Shown here in pieces: positions 9,394 to 16,171 of a stretch of DNA of 32,283 bases (positions are counted from its first letter, which is position 1; every line of letters starts with the position of its first letter). This DNA comes from JBCDIQ01 sp039024295 (lineage in GTDB: Bacteria > Bacteroidota > Bacteroidia > J057): assembly GCA_039024295.1 (NCBI GenBank), contig JBCDIQ010000013.1:1-32283 (forward strand), read 5' to 3'. The notes under the pieces were generated by a model, which saw only the letters and a list, made by a program, of their open reading frames with translations, was not told the origin of the DNA and ran no database searches. A program made the translations under genes and the position numbers.

Positions 9394-9420
9394 TAAAATT
9401 ACGGATAAATGAGGAATCAA
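9394..9420 (-). promoter_or_regulatory. Candidate glmS promoter
   Basis: On the minus strand upstream of glmS the sequence holds TTG (9418-9420 complement), 16 bases, then TAATTTTA (9394-9401 complement). This resembles the Bacteroidota -33 TTTG / -7 TAnnTTTG pair with one mismatch in the -7 box. It would give a leader of roughly 30 bases. Pattern match only. Confidence 0.3.
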
Positions 9421-9468
9421 GGGCCAGATTTTAGAACATATCTTGGCCATACCTTACTGATGAAGGCC

Positions 9469-10782
9469 TCATTTTGGTAAGCGGGTAAAAGTAATTTTTA
9501 AGCGAGGAGCAAGGGTAGGATGACTTTGGCTACCGACCACAGCCCGGTTAATCGTCACGGCAGAATCAGTAGGAGAAATAATAAACCCGAAGTTTTCACG
9601 TCTGTCCGAAAGTACCTCCTGCAGGTAATTGGTCACCGGAAAAGAGTATAATTGCTCGTTAGAATTATAACTGGCAGAAGAATTCTGGATAGGGATACCA
9701 TCATCCGTAACCAATGTCTTTCCGTTTTCATCAGCCAAATTTAAGGTCATGGTTCCAGGAGGAGCAAAACGTTCATTACTTCCTAAAAAGTCTTGGACCA
9801 CCTTCACTTCTAACTCAGCCCTGTTGACGCCTACAAGCCCTAAGTCTGTCACATCTGGAAACTCCGTACGAATCTGAACCAAACCGCCGGCCTGGACAAA
9901 TTCATAATGACTGCCTGTTTTACGTTCTTCTTCGCCGAGCAACCTACCCTGGAAATCAGTCCGCTCAACCGCATGAAACTTCTTGCTCCCAGTATTAATG
10001 GCGAAGTCGAAAGTTTCATCCACAAAAATGGCAGAATCTGGGTCAAACCGCTGGTAAGAAAGTCTCAAAACTCCACCAATATCAGTTAAAAATGCACCAA
10101 AAATTGCCCCGGGTTCCCTGCTGGCAAAAGATACGGGTGAGGTTGATATCTGGAAGCCTTTAAAGGCATCTTCAAAGGCATCTTCATCGTTGAGGATGGT
10201 GGAGTCGGCAAAAAGCAAGCGTTTCCCCAGGTTACTGTCCAAGGGTACAAATATGTCCCTCAAAGAAATGGAGTCTCCAACAGTAAATTCATAGTTGCCA
10301 GAGAGTTCAGGTCCTGTGGTGGAAAGTTGCCGGTCAGAAAAAATGGGATCCTCTCCTTCAGGAATCTTCTCGGCAAGTTCAAAAACACGCATGATCTGGG
10401 GTTCACTGCCCCTTCCATAAGTGGTTACTACCGGAATCACGAGTTCCAGAGAGGAAAATCGCAGATCGGAAGGTTGTCCAAAATTCAGGTCAGCAGCATT
10501 CACTTCTACTTCGGTGTAGGCTGTAGCAGAAATTCTACCGAATTCTGGGTCAACGTAGTTTCCAAAAAGTTGAAGGCCCGCTTGATTGGTATTGATCCTG
10601 TCAATTCTTTGGGTCTCCATGGAAACCTTGAAGGTATCCGTAAACTCAATGTTAACAATGTCCCCGGGTGGGAGCACGCCCAAGCCGGTATCACTGGGGG
10701 CTCGCTCTTCGCAACCTGTCCAAAAAAGGAAGGCTGTAGCTCCGATGAGGAGATACAGCCATGAAAATATCTTTCTTTTCAA
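9469..10782 (-). CDS. DUF4270 family lipoprotein, TTG start
   Basis: Envelope lipoprotein of the DUF4270 family, which in Bacteroidota sits between glmS and a short glycogen-synthase-like gene; molecular role not known to me. The open frame extends back to 10932, but that extension (basic, Met/Thr-rich, antisense-like) overlaps the upstream gene. Choosing TTG at 10782 gives MKRKIFSWLYLLIGATAFLFWTGC, a clean lipoprotein signal with the lipid-accepting Cys at residue 24, and a start 7 bases after the stop of the upstream gene, consistent with an operon. The mature part (EERAPSDTGLGVLPPGD, then beta-rich repeats such as LSYQRFDPDSAIFVDETF and the ending HPTLAPRLKITFTRLPK) fits the family. The protein is 437 residues from this start. 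Family call is firm; start is inferred. Confidence 0.85.
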   Translation of the reverse strand: MKRKIFSWLYLLIGATAFLFWTGCEERAPSDTGLGVLPPGDIVNIEFTDTFKVSMETQRIDRINTNQAGLQLFGNYVDPEFGRISATAYTEVEVNAADLNFGQPSDLRFSSLELVIPVVTTYGRGSEPQIMRVFELAEKIPEGEDPIFSDRQLSTTGPELSGNYEFTVGDSISLRDIFVPLDSNLGKRLLFADSTILNDEDAFEDAFKGFQISTSPVSFASREPGAIFGAFLTDIGGVLRLSYQRFDPDSAIFVDETFDFAINTGSKKFHAVERTDFQGRLLGEEERKTGSHYEFVQAGGLVQIRTEFPDVTDLGLVGVNRAELEVKVVQDFLGSNERFAPPGTMTLNLADENGKTLVTDDGIPIQNSSASYNSNEQLYSFPVTNYLQEVLSDRRENFGFIISPTDSAVTINRAVVGSQSHPTLAPRLKITFTRLPK

Positions 10783-10789
10783 GAGCGTA

Positions 10790-11629
10790 TTAACTGGAAA
10801 TTTTCTCGTAGAGGTCATTGTACCGCTGCACATACGCATCCTTGTCATTGACATCAATGTAACCGTTGTCTTGTTTGTCGAAATAAACGCTATGTGAGGT
10901 AGACGCGATGTACTCCTCAATTGTTGCGTCAACGGTAGGATGTCCTTTTGTTACTGCATCAGAAAGTGCGATTCCGCCTTTTACAACACCAATGTAATTG
11001 TTGCCATCGTATTTAAGCAGTTGGTCATCAGAGATGCCATCTACACGCACTTTGTCAAGGAAACTCTGGGCAAACTCGTTTGAGAACCCGTTATTGTACA
11101 CAGTGTACACAATCTTGGTATTCTTAAACATGGGATCTTCGCGATAATGCGTGCGAAGGTACAAAGGAATGAAAGAGGTCATCCAGTCATGACAATGAAT
11201 GATGTCTGGTGGCCAACCTAGTTTTTTGACCGTCTCGATCACACCTTTACAGAAGAATATGGAGCGCTCATCATTGTCTAAATGGAAGCTATTGTCCTTG
11301 GGGTCAGTCAGGACTGATTTGCGCTTAAAGTAATCCTCATTGTCGAGGAAGTACACTTGGAGTTTTGCATTCGGAATAGAGGCTACCTTAATGGTGAGGG
11401 GTTTTTCTTGGCCTGCAACCCTGATGTTAATCCCAGAAAGGCGCACAACTTCATGGAGGCGGTTGCGTCTTTCGTTGATTACCCCAAACTTTGGCATGAA
11501 GATGCGGATATCATGGCCTTTTTCCTGCAATTTTTGTGGAAGAAGGCGAATAATATCAGCTGCCGAACTAAATTTGAGAAAAGGATCAATTTCAGAGGTT
11601 ACATAAAGAATTCTGAGCTTTTTGTCCAT
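10790..11629 (-). CDS. Stand-alone glycogen/starch synthase N-terminal domain protein
   Basis: 279-residue protein matching only the N-terminal Rossmann half of GT5 glycogen synthases: ILYVTSEIDPFLKFSSAADI near the N-terminus, MPKFGVINERRNRLHEV, then PPDIIHCHDWMTSFIPLYL and TVYNNGFSNEF. True glycogen synthases are about 470-500 residues and carry the nucleotide-sugar-binding, catalytic C-terminal domain, which is missing. The ADP-glucose loop KTGGL is replaced by K19-F-S-S-A. Glycogen synthesis is therefore unlikely; this is probably a non-catalytic relative. The same short form beside DUF4270, glmS and panC is a recurrent Bacteroidota arrangement to my knowledge, so it is not a local truncation. 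It is the first gene of a minus-strand pair with DUF4270 and has a good candidate promoter at 11691-11721, divergent from panC. Biological role unknown. Confidence 0.85.
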   Translation of the reverse strand: MDKKLRILYVTSEIDPFLKFSSAADIIRLLPQKLQEKGHDIRIFMPKFGVINERRNRLHEVVRLSGINIRVAGQEKPLTIKVASIPNAKLQVYFLDNEDYFKRKSVLTDPKDNSFHLDNDERSIFFCKGVIETVKKLGWPPDIIHCHDWMTSFIPLYLRTHYREDPMFKNTKIVYTVYNNGFSNEFAQSFLDKVRVDGISDDQLLKYDGNNYIGVVKGGIALSDAVTKGHPTVDATIEEYIASTSHSVYFDKQDNGYIDVNDKDAYVQRYNDLYEKISS

Positions 11630-11690
11630 ATCTTTCAGCTATGTTAGAATCGCTTAAGCCATGAAGGGAAATTTGGCTTAAATATCTTGG

Positions 11691-11721
11691 CAAAAATACA
11701 AAAATTTATTTGTATTAGCAA
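11691..11721 (-). promoter_or_regulatory. Candidate promoter for the glycogen-synthase-like/DUF4270 operon
   Basis: Minus strand: TTG (11719-11721 complement), 20-base gap, then TATTTTTG (11691-11698 complement), a full match to the Bacteroidota -7 box TAnnTTTG with a -33 TTG at normal spacing. It lies 62 bases upstream of the gene start, in the short divergent interval shared with panC. Confidence 0.5.
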
Positions 11722-11733
11722 TTTAGTGGGCAC

Positions 11734-12588
11734 ATGGACATCATTAATACAATATCTGACTTTCGAAAAAAACGTAAGTCAATTAATCTACAAGGGATAC
11801 GTTTTGGCTTTGTTCCAACCATGGGTGCCTTGCATGAAGGACATGCAAGCTTGGTGAAACGCTCTGTGGCAGAGAATGATTACACGGTGGTGAGTATCTT
11901 TGTCAATCCGACTCAGTTTGGCCCTAATGAAGACCTTTCTACCTACCCAAGGACACTCGAAGCAGATGCCAAATTGGTGGAAAACATAGGGGCAGATTTG
12001 GTTTTTGCCCCTTCCGCAGATGACATGTATCCGGCAGGAACAGGACATTTTACCTTCGGAATAAAGGAACTGGACCGCAAGCTTTGTGGTGCTAGCCGCG
12101 AAGGCCATTTTAATGGGGTCGTACAGGTGGTTTCTATGCTGTTTCATATAGTTGAGCCTACCCATGCCTATTTCGGCCTGAAAGATTACCAACAATGCCT
12201 GATCATCCGTCATATGGTGAAGGAAATGCATTTCCCGTTGGAAATCGTTCCGTGTCCTATTGTTCGTGAATCAGATGGCTTGGCCATGAGTTCCCGAAAC
12301 GTCTATTTAGCACCAGAAGAACGCAAGCAAGCCCTGTTCTTGCATACTTCCCTGCAAAAGGTAAAAGAGGGTGTTCGGACAGGAATGCTGAAAACCCCTA
12401 GGGAAGCAAAGGAGCTTGTAGCCAAAGAGTTGGAACATTTTCCCCTGGCTTCCCTTGATTATTTAGAAATATACCATCACCAGGATCTTCGGGAAATTTC
12501 CTCTTTAGCTACTGATTTTCATCCACATGCATTTATGGCAGCCTACCTGGGTCGTACCCGACTAATCGATAATATGCCCTTGTTCTAA
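11734..12588 (+). CDS. panC: Pantothenate synthetase (pantoate--beta-alanine ligase)
   Basis: ATP-dependent condensation of pantoate and beta-alanine to pantothenate, the CoA precursor; cytoplasmic. 284 residues, normal length. It shows the nucleotidyltransferase HIGH-type motif in FVPTMGALHEGHASLV (H34, H37), then SIFVNPTQFGPNEDL, the AGTGHFTFG stretch, CGASREGHFNGVVQVV, YFGLKDYQQCLIIRHM and DGLAMSSRNVYL (KMSKS-like). The start ATG is followed by MDIINTISDFRKKR, typical of the family. The gene is divergent from the glycogen-synthase-like gene. It is followed 162 bases downstream by panD, whose product supplies beta-alanine for this reaction, so the two neighbours catalyse successive steps. 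Confidence 0.97.
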   Translation: MDIINTISDFRKKRKSINLQGIRFGFVPTMGALHEGHASLVKRSVAENDYTVVSIFVNPTQFGPNEDLSTYPRTLEADAKLVENIGADLVFAPSADDMYPAGTGHFTFGIKELDRKLCGASREGHFNGVVQVVSMLFHIVEPTHAYFGLKDYQQCLIIRHMVKEMHFPLEIVPCPIVRESDGLAMSSRNVYLAPEERKQALFLHTSLQKVKEGVRTGMLKTPREAKELVAKELEHFPLASLDYLEIYHHQDLREISSLATDFHPHAFMAAYLGRTRLIDNMPLF

Positions 12589-12641
12589 TCGACTGATCAG
12601 GCGATTTTTAGATTCTCTACCCTTCCTAATCGTTAATTGAT

Positions 12642-12649
12642 TAACTTTG
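12642..12649 (+). promoter_or_regulatory. Candidate -7 box upstream of panD
   Basis: TAACTTTG followed by CA matches the Bacteroidota -7 consensus TAnnTTTG; no clear -33 TTTG is visible at normal spacing. It would give panD its own transcript with a leader of about 95 bases. Confidence 0.35.
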
Positions 12650-12750
12650 CACCCTGAAATTCAGTATAAGCGATTAAATACCCATGCCTGTTACCTTTTA
12701 ACTTGCATCACATCCTAAAGGTAAACACACACAAAAAGGGAAATCCTATT

Positions 12751-13116
12751 ATGTTGCTTTCAGTTTTTAAATCCAAAATACACCGGGTGAAAGTCACTCA
12801 GGCTGAGTTGAATTACGTTGGTAGCATTACGGTAGATGCAGATCTGCTGGATGCAGCTAATATTCTCGAGGGCGAAAAGGTACAAATTGTTAACATTAAC
12901 AATGGAGAGCGTCTGGAGACCTACACCATCCGAGGTGAGCGCGGAAGCGGCACCATTTGCCTGAATGGACCTGCAGCTCGAAAGGTACAAGTTGGTGATA
13001 CGGTCATTGTCATAAGCTATGCCCTCATGACTCCAGAGGAAGCCAAAGCTCATGTGCCCTCTATTGTCTTTCCTGATGAAAATAACCGCTTGGTAGGCGG
13101 TGGAAGTACCCTCTAA
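12751..13116 (+). CDS. panD: Aspartate 1-decarboxylase proenzyme
   Basis: Pyruvoyl enzyme that decarboxylates aspartate to beta-alanine for pantothenate synthesis; cytoplasmic homotetramer. Start at the ATG giving MLLSVFKSKIHRVKVTQAEL, which places the self-cleavage Gly24-Ser25 pair (YVGSITVD) at the numbering used for the family; an in-frame TTG 48 bases upstream would add a tail not seen in homologues. Other family features: DLLDAANILEGEKVQIVN, ETYTIRGERGSG and NGPAARKVQVGD. Length 121 residues is typical. The UPF0104 gene begins just after or slightly overlapping its stop, suggesting co-transcription. Confidence 0.97.
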   Translation: MLLSVFKSKIHRVKVTQAELNYVGSITVDADLLDAANILEGEKVQIVNINNGERLETYTIRGERGSGTICLNGPAARKVQVGDTVIVISYALMTPEEAKAHVPSIVFPDENNRLVGGGSTL

Positions 13117-13126
13117 TACATTTGGT

Positions 13127-14173
13127 GTGCAAAAAAATACGCTTATCTCCCTTGTCAAATACTTACTAGGCGTAGGACTAGGTGTACTTTTATTGTATCT
13201 GGTGTTTAAAGACGCCAGCCTTGAGCAACTTATAGCAGATGTGCGCGCAGCTGATCCTGCATGGTTGTTGGGGGCCATTGGAATTGGCCTGCTGAGCCAT
13301 TGGTTTCGGGGGCTAAGGTGGAGAATGCAACTGCGTGCCGCCAATTATAGCCCCAGCCCCGCTAATACCTTCGCAGCAGTCATGTTTATGTACATGGTAA
13401 ATCTCGCCCTCCCCAGGGCCGGTGAGTTAGCCAGATGCTCCATCCTGTTGAGAAGTGATAAAATCCCTATTCCTACCAGCTTGGGAACTGTCGTAACCTC
13501 CCGGGTTTTAGATCTAGTGATCCTGATCATATTGATTCTGCTTGCCATGGTCTTGGAATTTCCCAAGTTGATTGCCTACCTGGATGCGGCAAGTTCAGGC
13601 AGCAGCGGTGGTAACACCCTTTTGATATTGGGGGGGATAGTTGTGGTTGGCCTGGTGGTGCTTTGGTTTTTTAGGAACCAACTCTTGCGGATTCCCCTGG
13701 TGGCAAAACTATGGAACTTTGCCAAAGAAATGGGGTATGCAGCACTCAGCATTCGAAAGGTAGAAAGCCCTTTTTTGTTCGTCGTTTACACCATCATCAT
13801 CTGGTTTTGTTACTACCTGATGACCTACTTGGCCATGAGAAGTATGCCGCCTGTGGCAAATCTGGATGTAAACCTGGTTTACTTTTCCCTCATTGTCACC
13901 ATCATGGGAGGTATTGGAATGGCCATACCCGTTCCTGGAGGCATTGGTCCTTACCATGCCGCAGTAACCTTTACCTTTGTTGCATTTTCTGTTTTGCCTG
14001 ATCCGGAAGCAACCAAGGCCTTGGGACAAAGTTTTGCAGTGGTTATGCATACTTCCCAATTGATCATGATGATTGTAGTTGGCAGTTTGTCCTATTTGTT
14101 TCTGATTCTCAAGCCTGCGAGAGACTCCATCTTGGAGCCCGCCTTCCAAGCCACTTCGTCACCTTCTTCTTAA
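13127..14173 (+). CDS. Lysylphosphatidylglycerol synthase TM region / UPF0104 family membrane protein
   Basis: Polytopic inner-membrane protein of the UPF0104 / lysylphosphatidylglycerol-synthetase-TM family (MprF-flippase-like, without an aminoacyl-transferase domain). About eight hydrophobic segments are visible, among them LGVGLGVLLLYLVF, LGAIGIGLLSHWF, VILIILILLAMVL, LLILGGIVVVGLVVLWFF, VVYTIIIWFCYYL and MIVVGSLSYLFLI. Family signatures include HWFRGLRWR near the N-terminus, MVNLALPRAGELARC, and IPVPGGIGPYHAAV near the C-terminal third. I chose GTG 13127 (MQKNTLISLVKYLL) because homologues begin close to the first helix; GTG 13100 would overlap panD by 17 bases and adds nine residues. It follows panD closely, in an arrangement I know from other Bacteroidota; substrate unknown. 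Confidence 0.88.
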   Translation: MQKNTLISLVKYLLGVGLGVLLLYLVFKDASLEQLIADVRAADPAWLLGAIGIGLLSHWFRGLRWRMQLRAANYSPSPANTFAAVMFMYMVNLALPRAGELARCSILLRSDKIPIPTSLGTVVTSRVLDLVILIILILLAMVLEFPKLIAYLDAASSGSSGGNTLLILGGIVVVGLVVLWFFRNQLLRIPLVAKLWNFAKEMGYAALSIRKVESPFLFVVYTIIIWFCYYLMTYLAMRSMPPVANLDVNLVYFSLIVTIMGGIGMAIPVPGGIGPYHAAVTFTFVAFSVLPDPEATKALGQSFAVVMHTSQLIMMIVVGSLSYLFLILKPARDSILEPAFQATSSPSS

Positions 14174-14330
14174 CCCTGTGGTTACCTTTGAATAATTGTC
14201 CACATCTGCTATGGGATGTAGGATCAGGCAACGTTTTTCCTTGTGGTTTGCGAAATAAAAATATTTTTTTGTTGTAAATTATCTATAAGGAAGAAAGTGT
14301 TTCCTTTCCTGATTTCACTGTTAGACTAAA

Positions 14331-14361
14331 TTTGCAATTGCTTTTCTTATACTTATTTTGG
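14331..14361 (+). promoter_or_regulatory. Candidate promoter upstream of the porG-like gene
   Basis: TTTG at 14331-14334, a 19-base gap, then TATTTTGG at 14354-14361 (one mismatch to TAnnTTTG). A second perfect -7-like box, TAAATTTG, lies at 14327-14334 and overlaps the -33 element. Either would drive the gene starting at 14430. The rest of the 256-base interval 14174-14429 is AT-rich with no other element recognised. Confidence 0.35.
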
Positions 14362-14429
14362 TTGCGAAAGCGTTACACTAACAGATTTACTTAACTACTT
14401 TCAACAGATATATAACCTTAGGACAGTTA

Positions 14430-15284
14430 ATGAAGGCGTTAAATGTATGGGCATCAATCCTTTTGCTCCTTTTAATCGGTACCAACGAAGCGAACGCTCA
14501 GTACCGGCACGGATACTTCAAGATTGGCGTATCCGCAGGTGCTACGAACTATTTAGGTGATTTGGACGACGACCTGACGTTCAAATTTACTAAACCTGGT
14601 TTGGGTGCTTATGTCAGTTACCGTTTTAATCCGCTTATGTCGGCGCGTCTCGGCGTTTTTCAGGGGTGGGCAGGTGCATCTGATGCACAAAATACCAATG
14701 CGGACCGTGTTCGCAGAAATTTGAGCTTTCGTACCCAAATTCGTGAGGTGAGTGCTCAGTTGGTCATTGACTTTTTACCTTCTCATCGCAGGTACTTTTT
14801 TCGACCCAAGTATGTTCCTTACATCTTTGGTGGAATAGGTATTTTCTCTTTCAATCCGCAGGCCCAGCTGAATGGGGAGTGGATAGAACTGCAACCCCTT
14901 GGAACAGAAGGGCAATTCCTGTCAGATCCAGATAATGTTTACCCCGAACCTTATAACCTGACCCAGGTATCCATTCCCATGGGCGGGGGGATTCGAATTG
15001 CCCTAAACAGAAGATGGGACCTGGAATTTGAAGCCGGTTGGCGAAAAACATTTACCGACTACCTGGACGATGTGAGTGGATTTTATCCAGATATGGATGA
15101 GTTAAGGGCTGATAACCCCACCTCATTTTTATTGTCAGACCGAATTGACCGCAGTGTTTTCCCACAGGGTGCTGCTCAGGTGAACGGAATTAGAGGGGAC
15201 AACACCCAGGACGACTGGTACATCTATACCAATGTTACCTTGTCATTCATCCTCGACTGGGTTAAATGCCCTACCTTTAGGTAA
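14430..15284 (+). CDS. porG: DUF6089 / PorG-like outer-membrane protein
   Basis: 284-residue outer-membrane-type protein. Signal peptide MKALNVWASILLLLLIGTNEANA, cleaved before QYRHGYFKIG. The mature part alternates short beta strands (FKIGVSAGATNYLGDLDDD, GLGAYVSYRFNPLMSARLGVF, YVPYIFGGIGIFSFNP, IRIALNRRWDLEFEAGWRKTFTDYLDDVSG), as in eight-stranded OmpA-like barrels of the DUF6089 family. In Porphyromonas gingivalis the T9SS component PorG is encoded next to uppS and bamA; here the same order occurs, which supports PorG orthology and a role in T9SS export of cargos like those at 94-4752 and 19010-19684. A terminator-like hairpin separates it from uppS, so it may be a separate transcript. Family call firm; PorG equivalence inferred from context. 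Confidence 0.75.
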   Translation: MKALNVWASILLLLLIGTNEANAQYRHGYFKIGVSAGATNYLGDLDDDLTFKFTKPGLGAYVSYRFNPLMSARLGVFQGWAGASDAQNTNADRVRRNLSFRTQIREVSAQLVIDFLPSHRRYFFRPKYVPYIFGGIGIFSFNPQAQLNGEWIELQPLGTEGQFLSDPDNVYPEPYNLTQVSIPMGGGIRIALNRRWDLEFEAGWRKTFTDYLDDVSGFYPDMDELRADNPTSFLLSDRIDRSVFPQGAAQVNGIRGDNTQDDWYIYTNVTLSFILDWVKCPTFR

Positions 15285-15332
15285 CACCTGTTGAAGTAAT
15301 TTTATAGGCCTTCTTTCGCCTGTCTAATGTAT

Positions 15333-15365
15333 AAGGGTGCTCCTTGTTGGAGTACCCTTTTTTGT
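15333..15365 (+). terminator. Rho-independent terminator after the porG-like gene
   Basis: An 11-bp stem AAGGGTGCTCC / GGAGTACCCTT (one G-U pair), 5-base loop, then a T run continuing to 15363. It lies about 50 bases after the stop codon. Confidence 0.75.
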
Positions 15366-15390
15366 GCTTTTTCTCCAAGCAGCAATTTTG

Positions 15391-15398
15391 TAGATTTG
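15391..15398 (+). promoter_or_regulatory. Candidate -7 box for uppS-bamA
   Basis: TAGATTTG matches TAnnTTTG and lies 28 bases before the uppS ATG, downstream of the preceding terminator. The nearest TTTG upstream (15361) is spaced somewhat too far, so the -33 element is uncertain. Confidence 0.3.
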
Positions 15399-15426
15399 TC
15401 GTCTTTGGGTACATAGGCCCTCATTC

Positions 15427-16170
15427 ATGAGCCTGAAATCAGAAATACAACTCAACAACCTGCCAAAACACATTGCCGTCATCATGGATGGCAATGGACG
15501 CTGGGCAAAAAAGAAGGGAAATGCCCGTATTTTCGGACATCGCTCAGCCATTAAGGCAGTTCGTGATACCACAGAGGCCGCTGCTGAGATAGGAGTTGAA
15601 TTCCTAACTCTCTACGCATTTTCCACTGAAAACTGGAAGCGTCCCAAATTTGAGGTAGATGCGTTGATGCAACTCCTGGTGGATACCATTCACAAGGAAG
15701 TTGGGACCTTGATGGAAAATGATATACGGCTCAATACCATTGGGAACATCCGGGATTTACCTGATCGTTGTATCAAGAACCTTGGGGAGGCAATGGAAAT
15801 GACATCCAAAAATAAACGGATGACGCTTAGCTTAGCCCTAAGTTATGGAGCCCGGAATGACCTCAAGGAAGCAGTTCGTTCCATAGCAACTCAGGTTTCA
15901 GACGGCCACATCAGGCCCGAGGATGTGAGTGAAGAAATGATCAGACAGCATTTGAGTACTGCTCAATTGCCCGATCCAGAGTTGCTGATTCGTTCTTCAG
16001 GGGAATTTCGAATCAGTAATTTTCTGCTGTGGGAAATTGCTTATGCCGAGTTGTACATCACCCCTGTTCTTTGGCCAGATTTTCGAAGAGAAAACCTGTA
16101 TGAAGCCATCATCGATTACCAGAAAAGAGAAAGAAGGTTTGGAAAAATTAGTGAGCAAATTTCGTCTTGA
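15427..16170 (+). CDS. uppS: Isoprenyl transferase (undecaprenyl diphosphate synthase)
   Basis: Cis-prenyltransferase that elongates farnesyl diphosphate with isopentenyl diphosphate to undecaprenyl diphosphate, the lipid carrier for peptidoglycan and O-antigen. 247 residues. Signature HIAVIMDGNGRWAKKKG contains the diphosphate-binding Asp21; then GHRSAIKAVRDT, LTLYAFSTENWKRP, LSYGARNDL, and the C-terminal RSSGEFRISNFLLWEIAYAELY with the conserved Arg/Ser/Glu residues. Start ATG fits family length. The stop TGA is separated from the bamA ATG by one base, so the two genes are very likely translationally coupled, as in many Bacteroidota. Confidence 0.97.
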   Translation: MSLKSEIQLNNLPKHIAVIMDGNGRWAKKKGNARIFGHRSAIKAVRDTTEAAAEIGVEFLTLYAFSTENWKRPKFEVDALMQLLVDTIHKEVGTLMENDIRLNTIGNIRDLPDRCIKNLGEAMEMTSKNKRMTLSLALSYGARNDLKEAVRSIATQVSDGHIRPEDVSEEMIRQHLSTAQLPDPELLIRSSGEFRISNFLLWEIAYAELYITPVLWPDFRRENLYEAIIDYQKRERRFGKISEQISS

Positions 16171-16171
16171 C

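Noticed and set aside
10327..10764. 145-codon plus-strand open frame inside the DUF4270 gene
   Set aside because: Antisense shadow; the minus-strand frame has family features and a lipoprotein signal.
10790..11629. Glycogen-synthase-like gene as a local truncation or frameshifted glgA
   Set aside because: No C-terminal half in any frame downstream (DUF4270 follows at once), and the short form is a recurrent Bacteroidota arrangement.
12760..13344. 194-codon minus-strand open frame over panD and the UPF0104 start
   Set aside because: Antisense of two well-supported genes; no independent signal.
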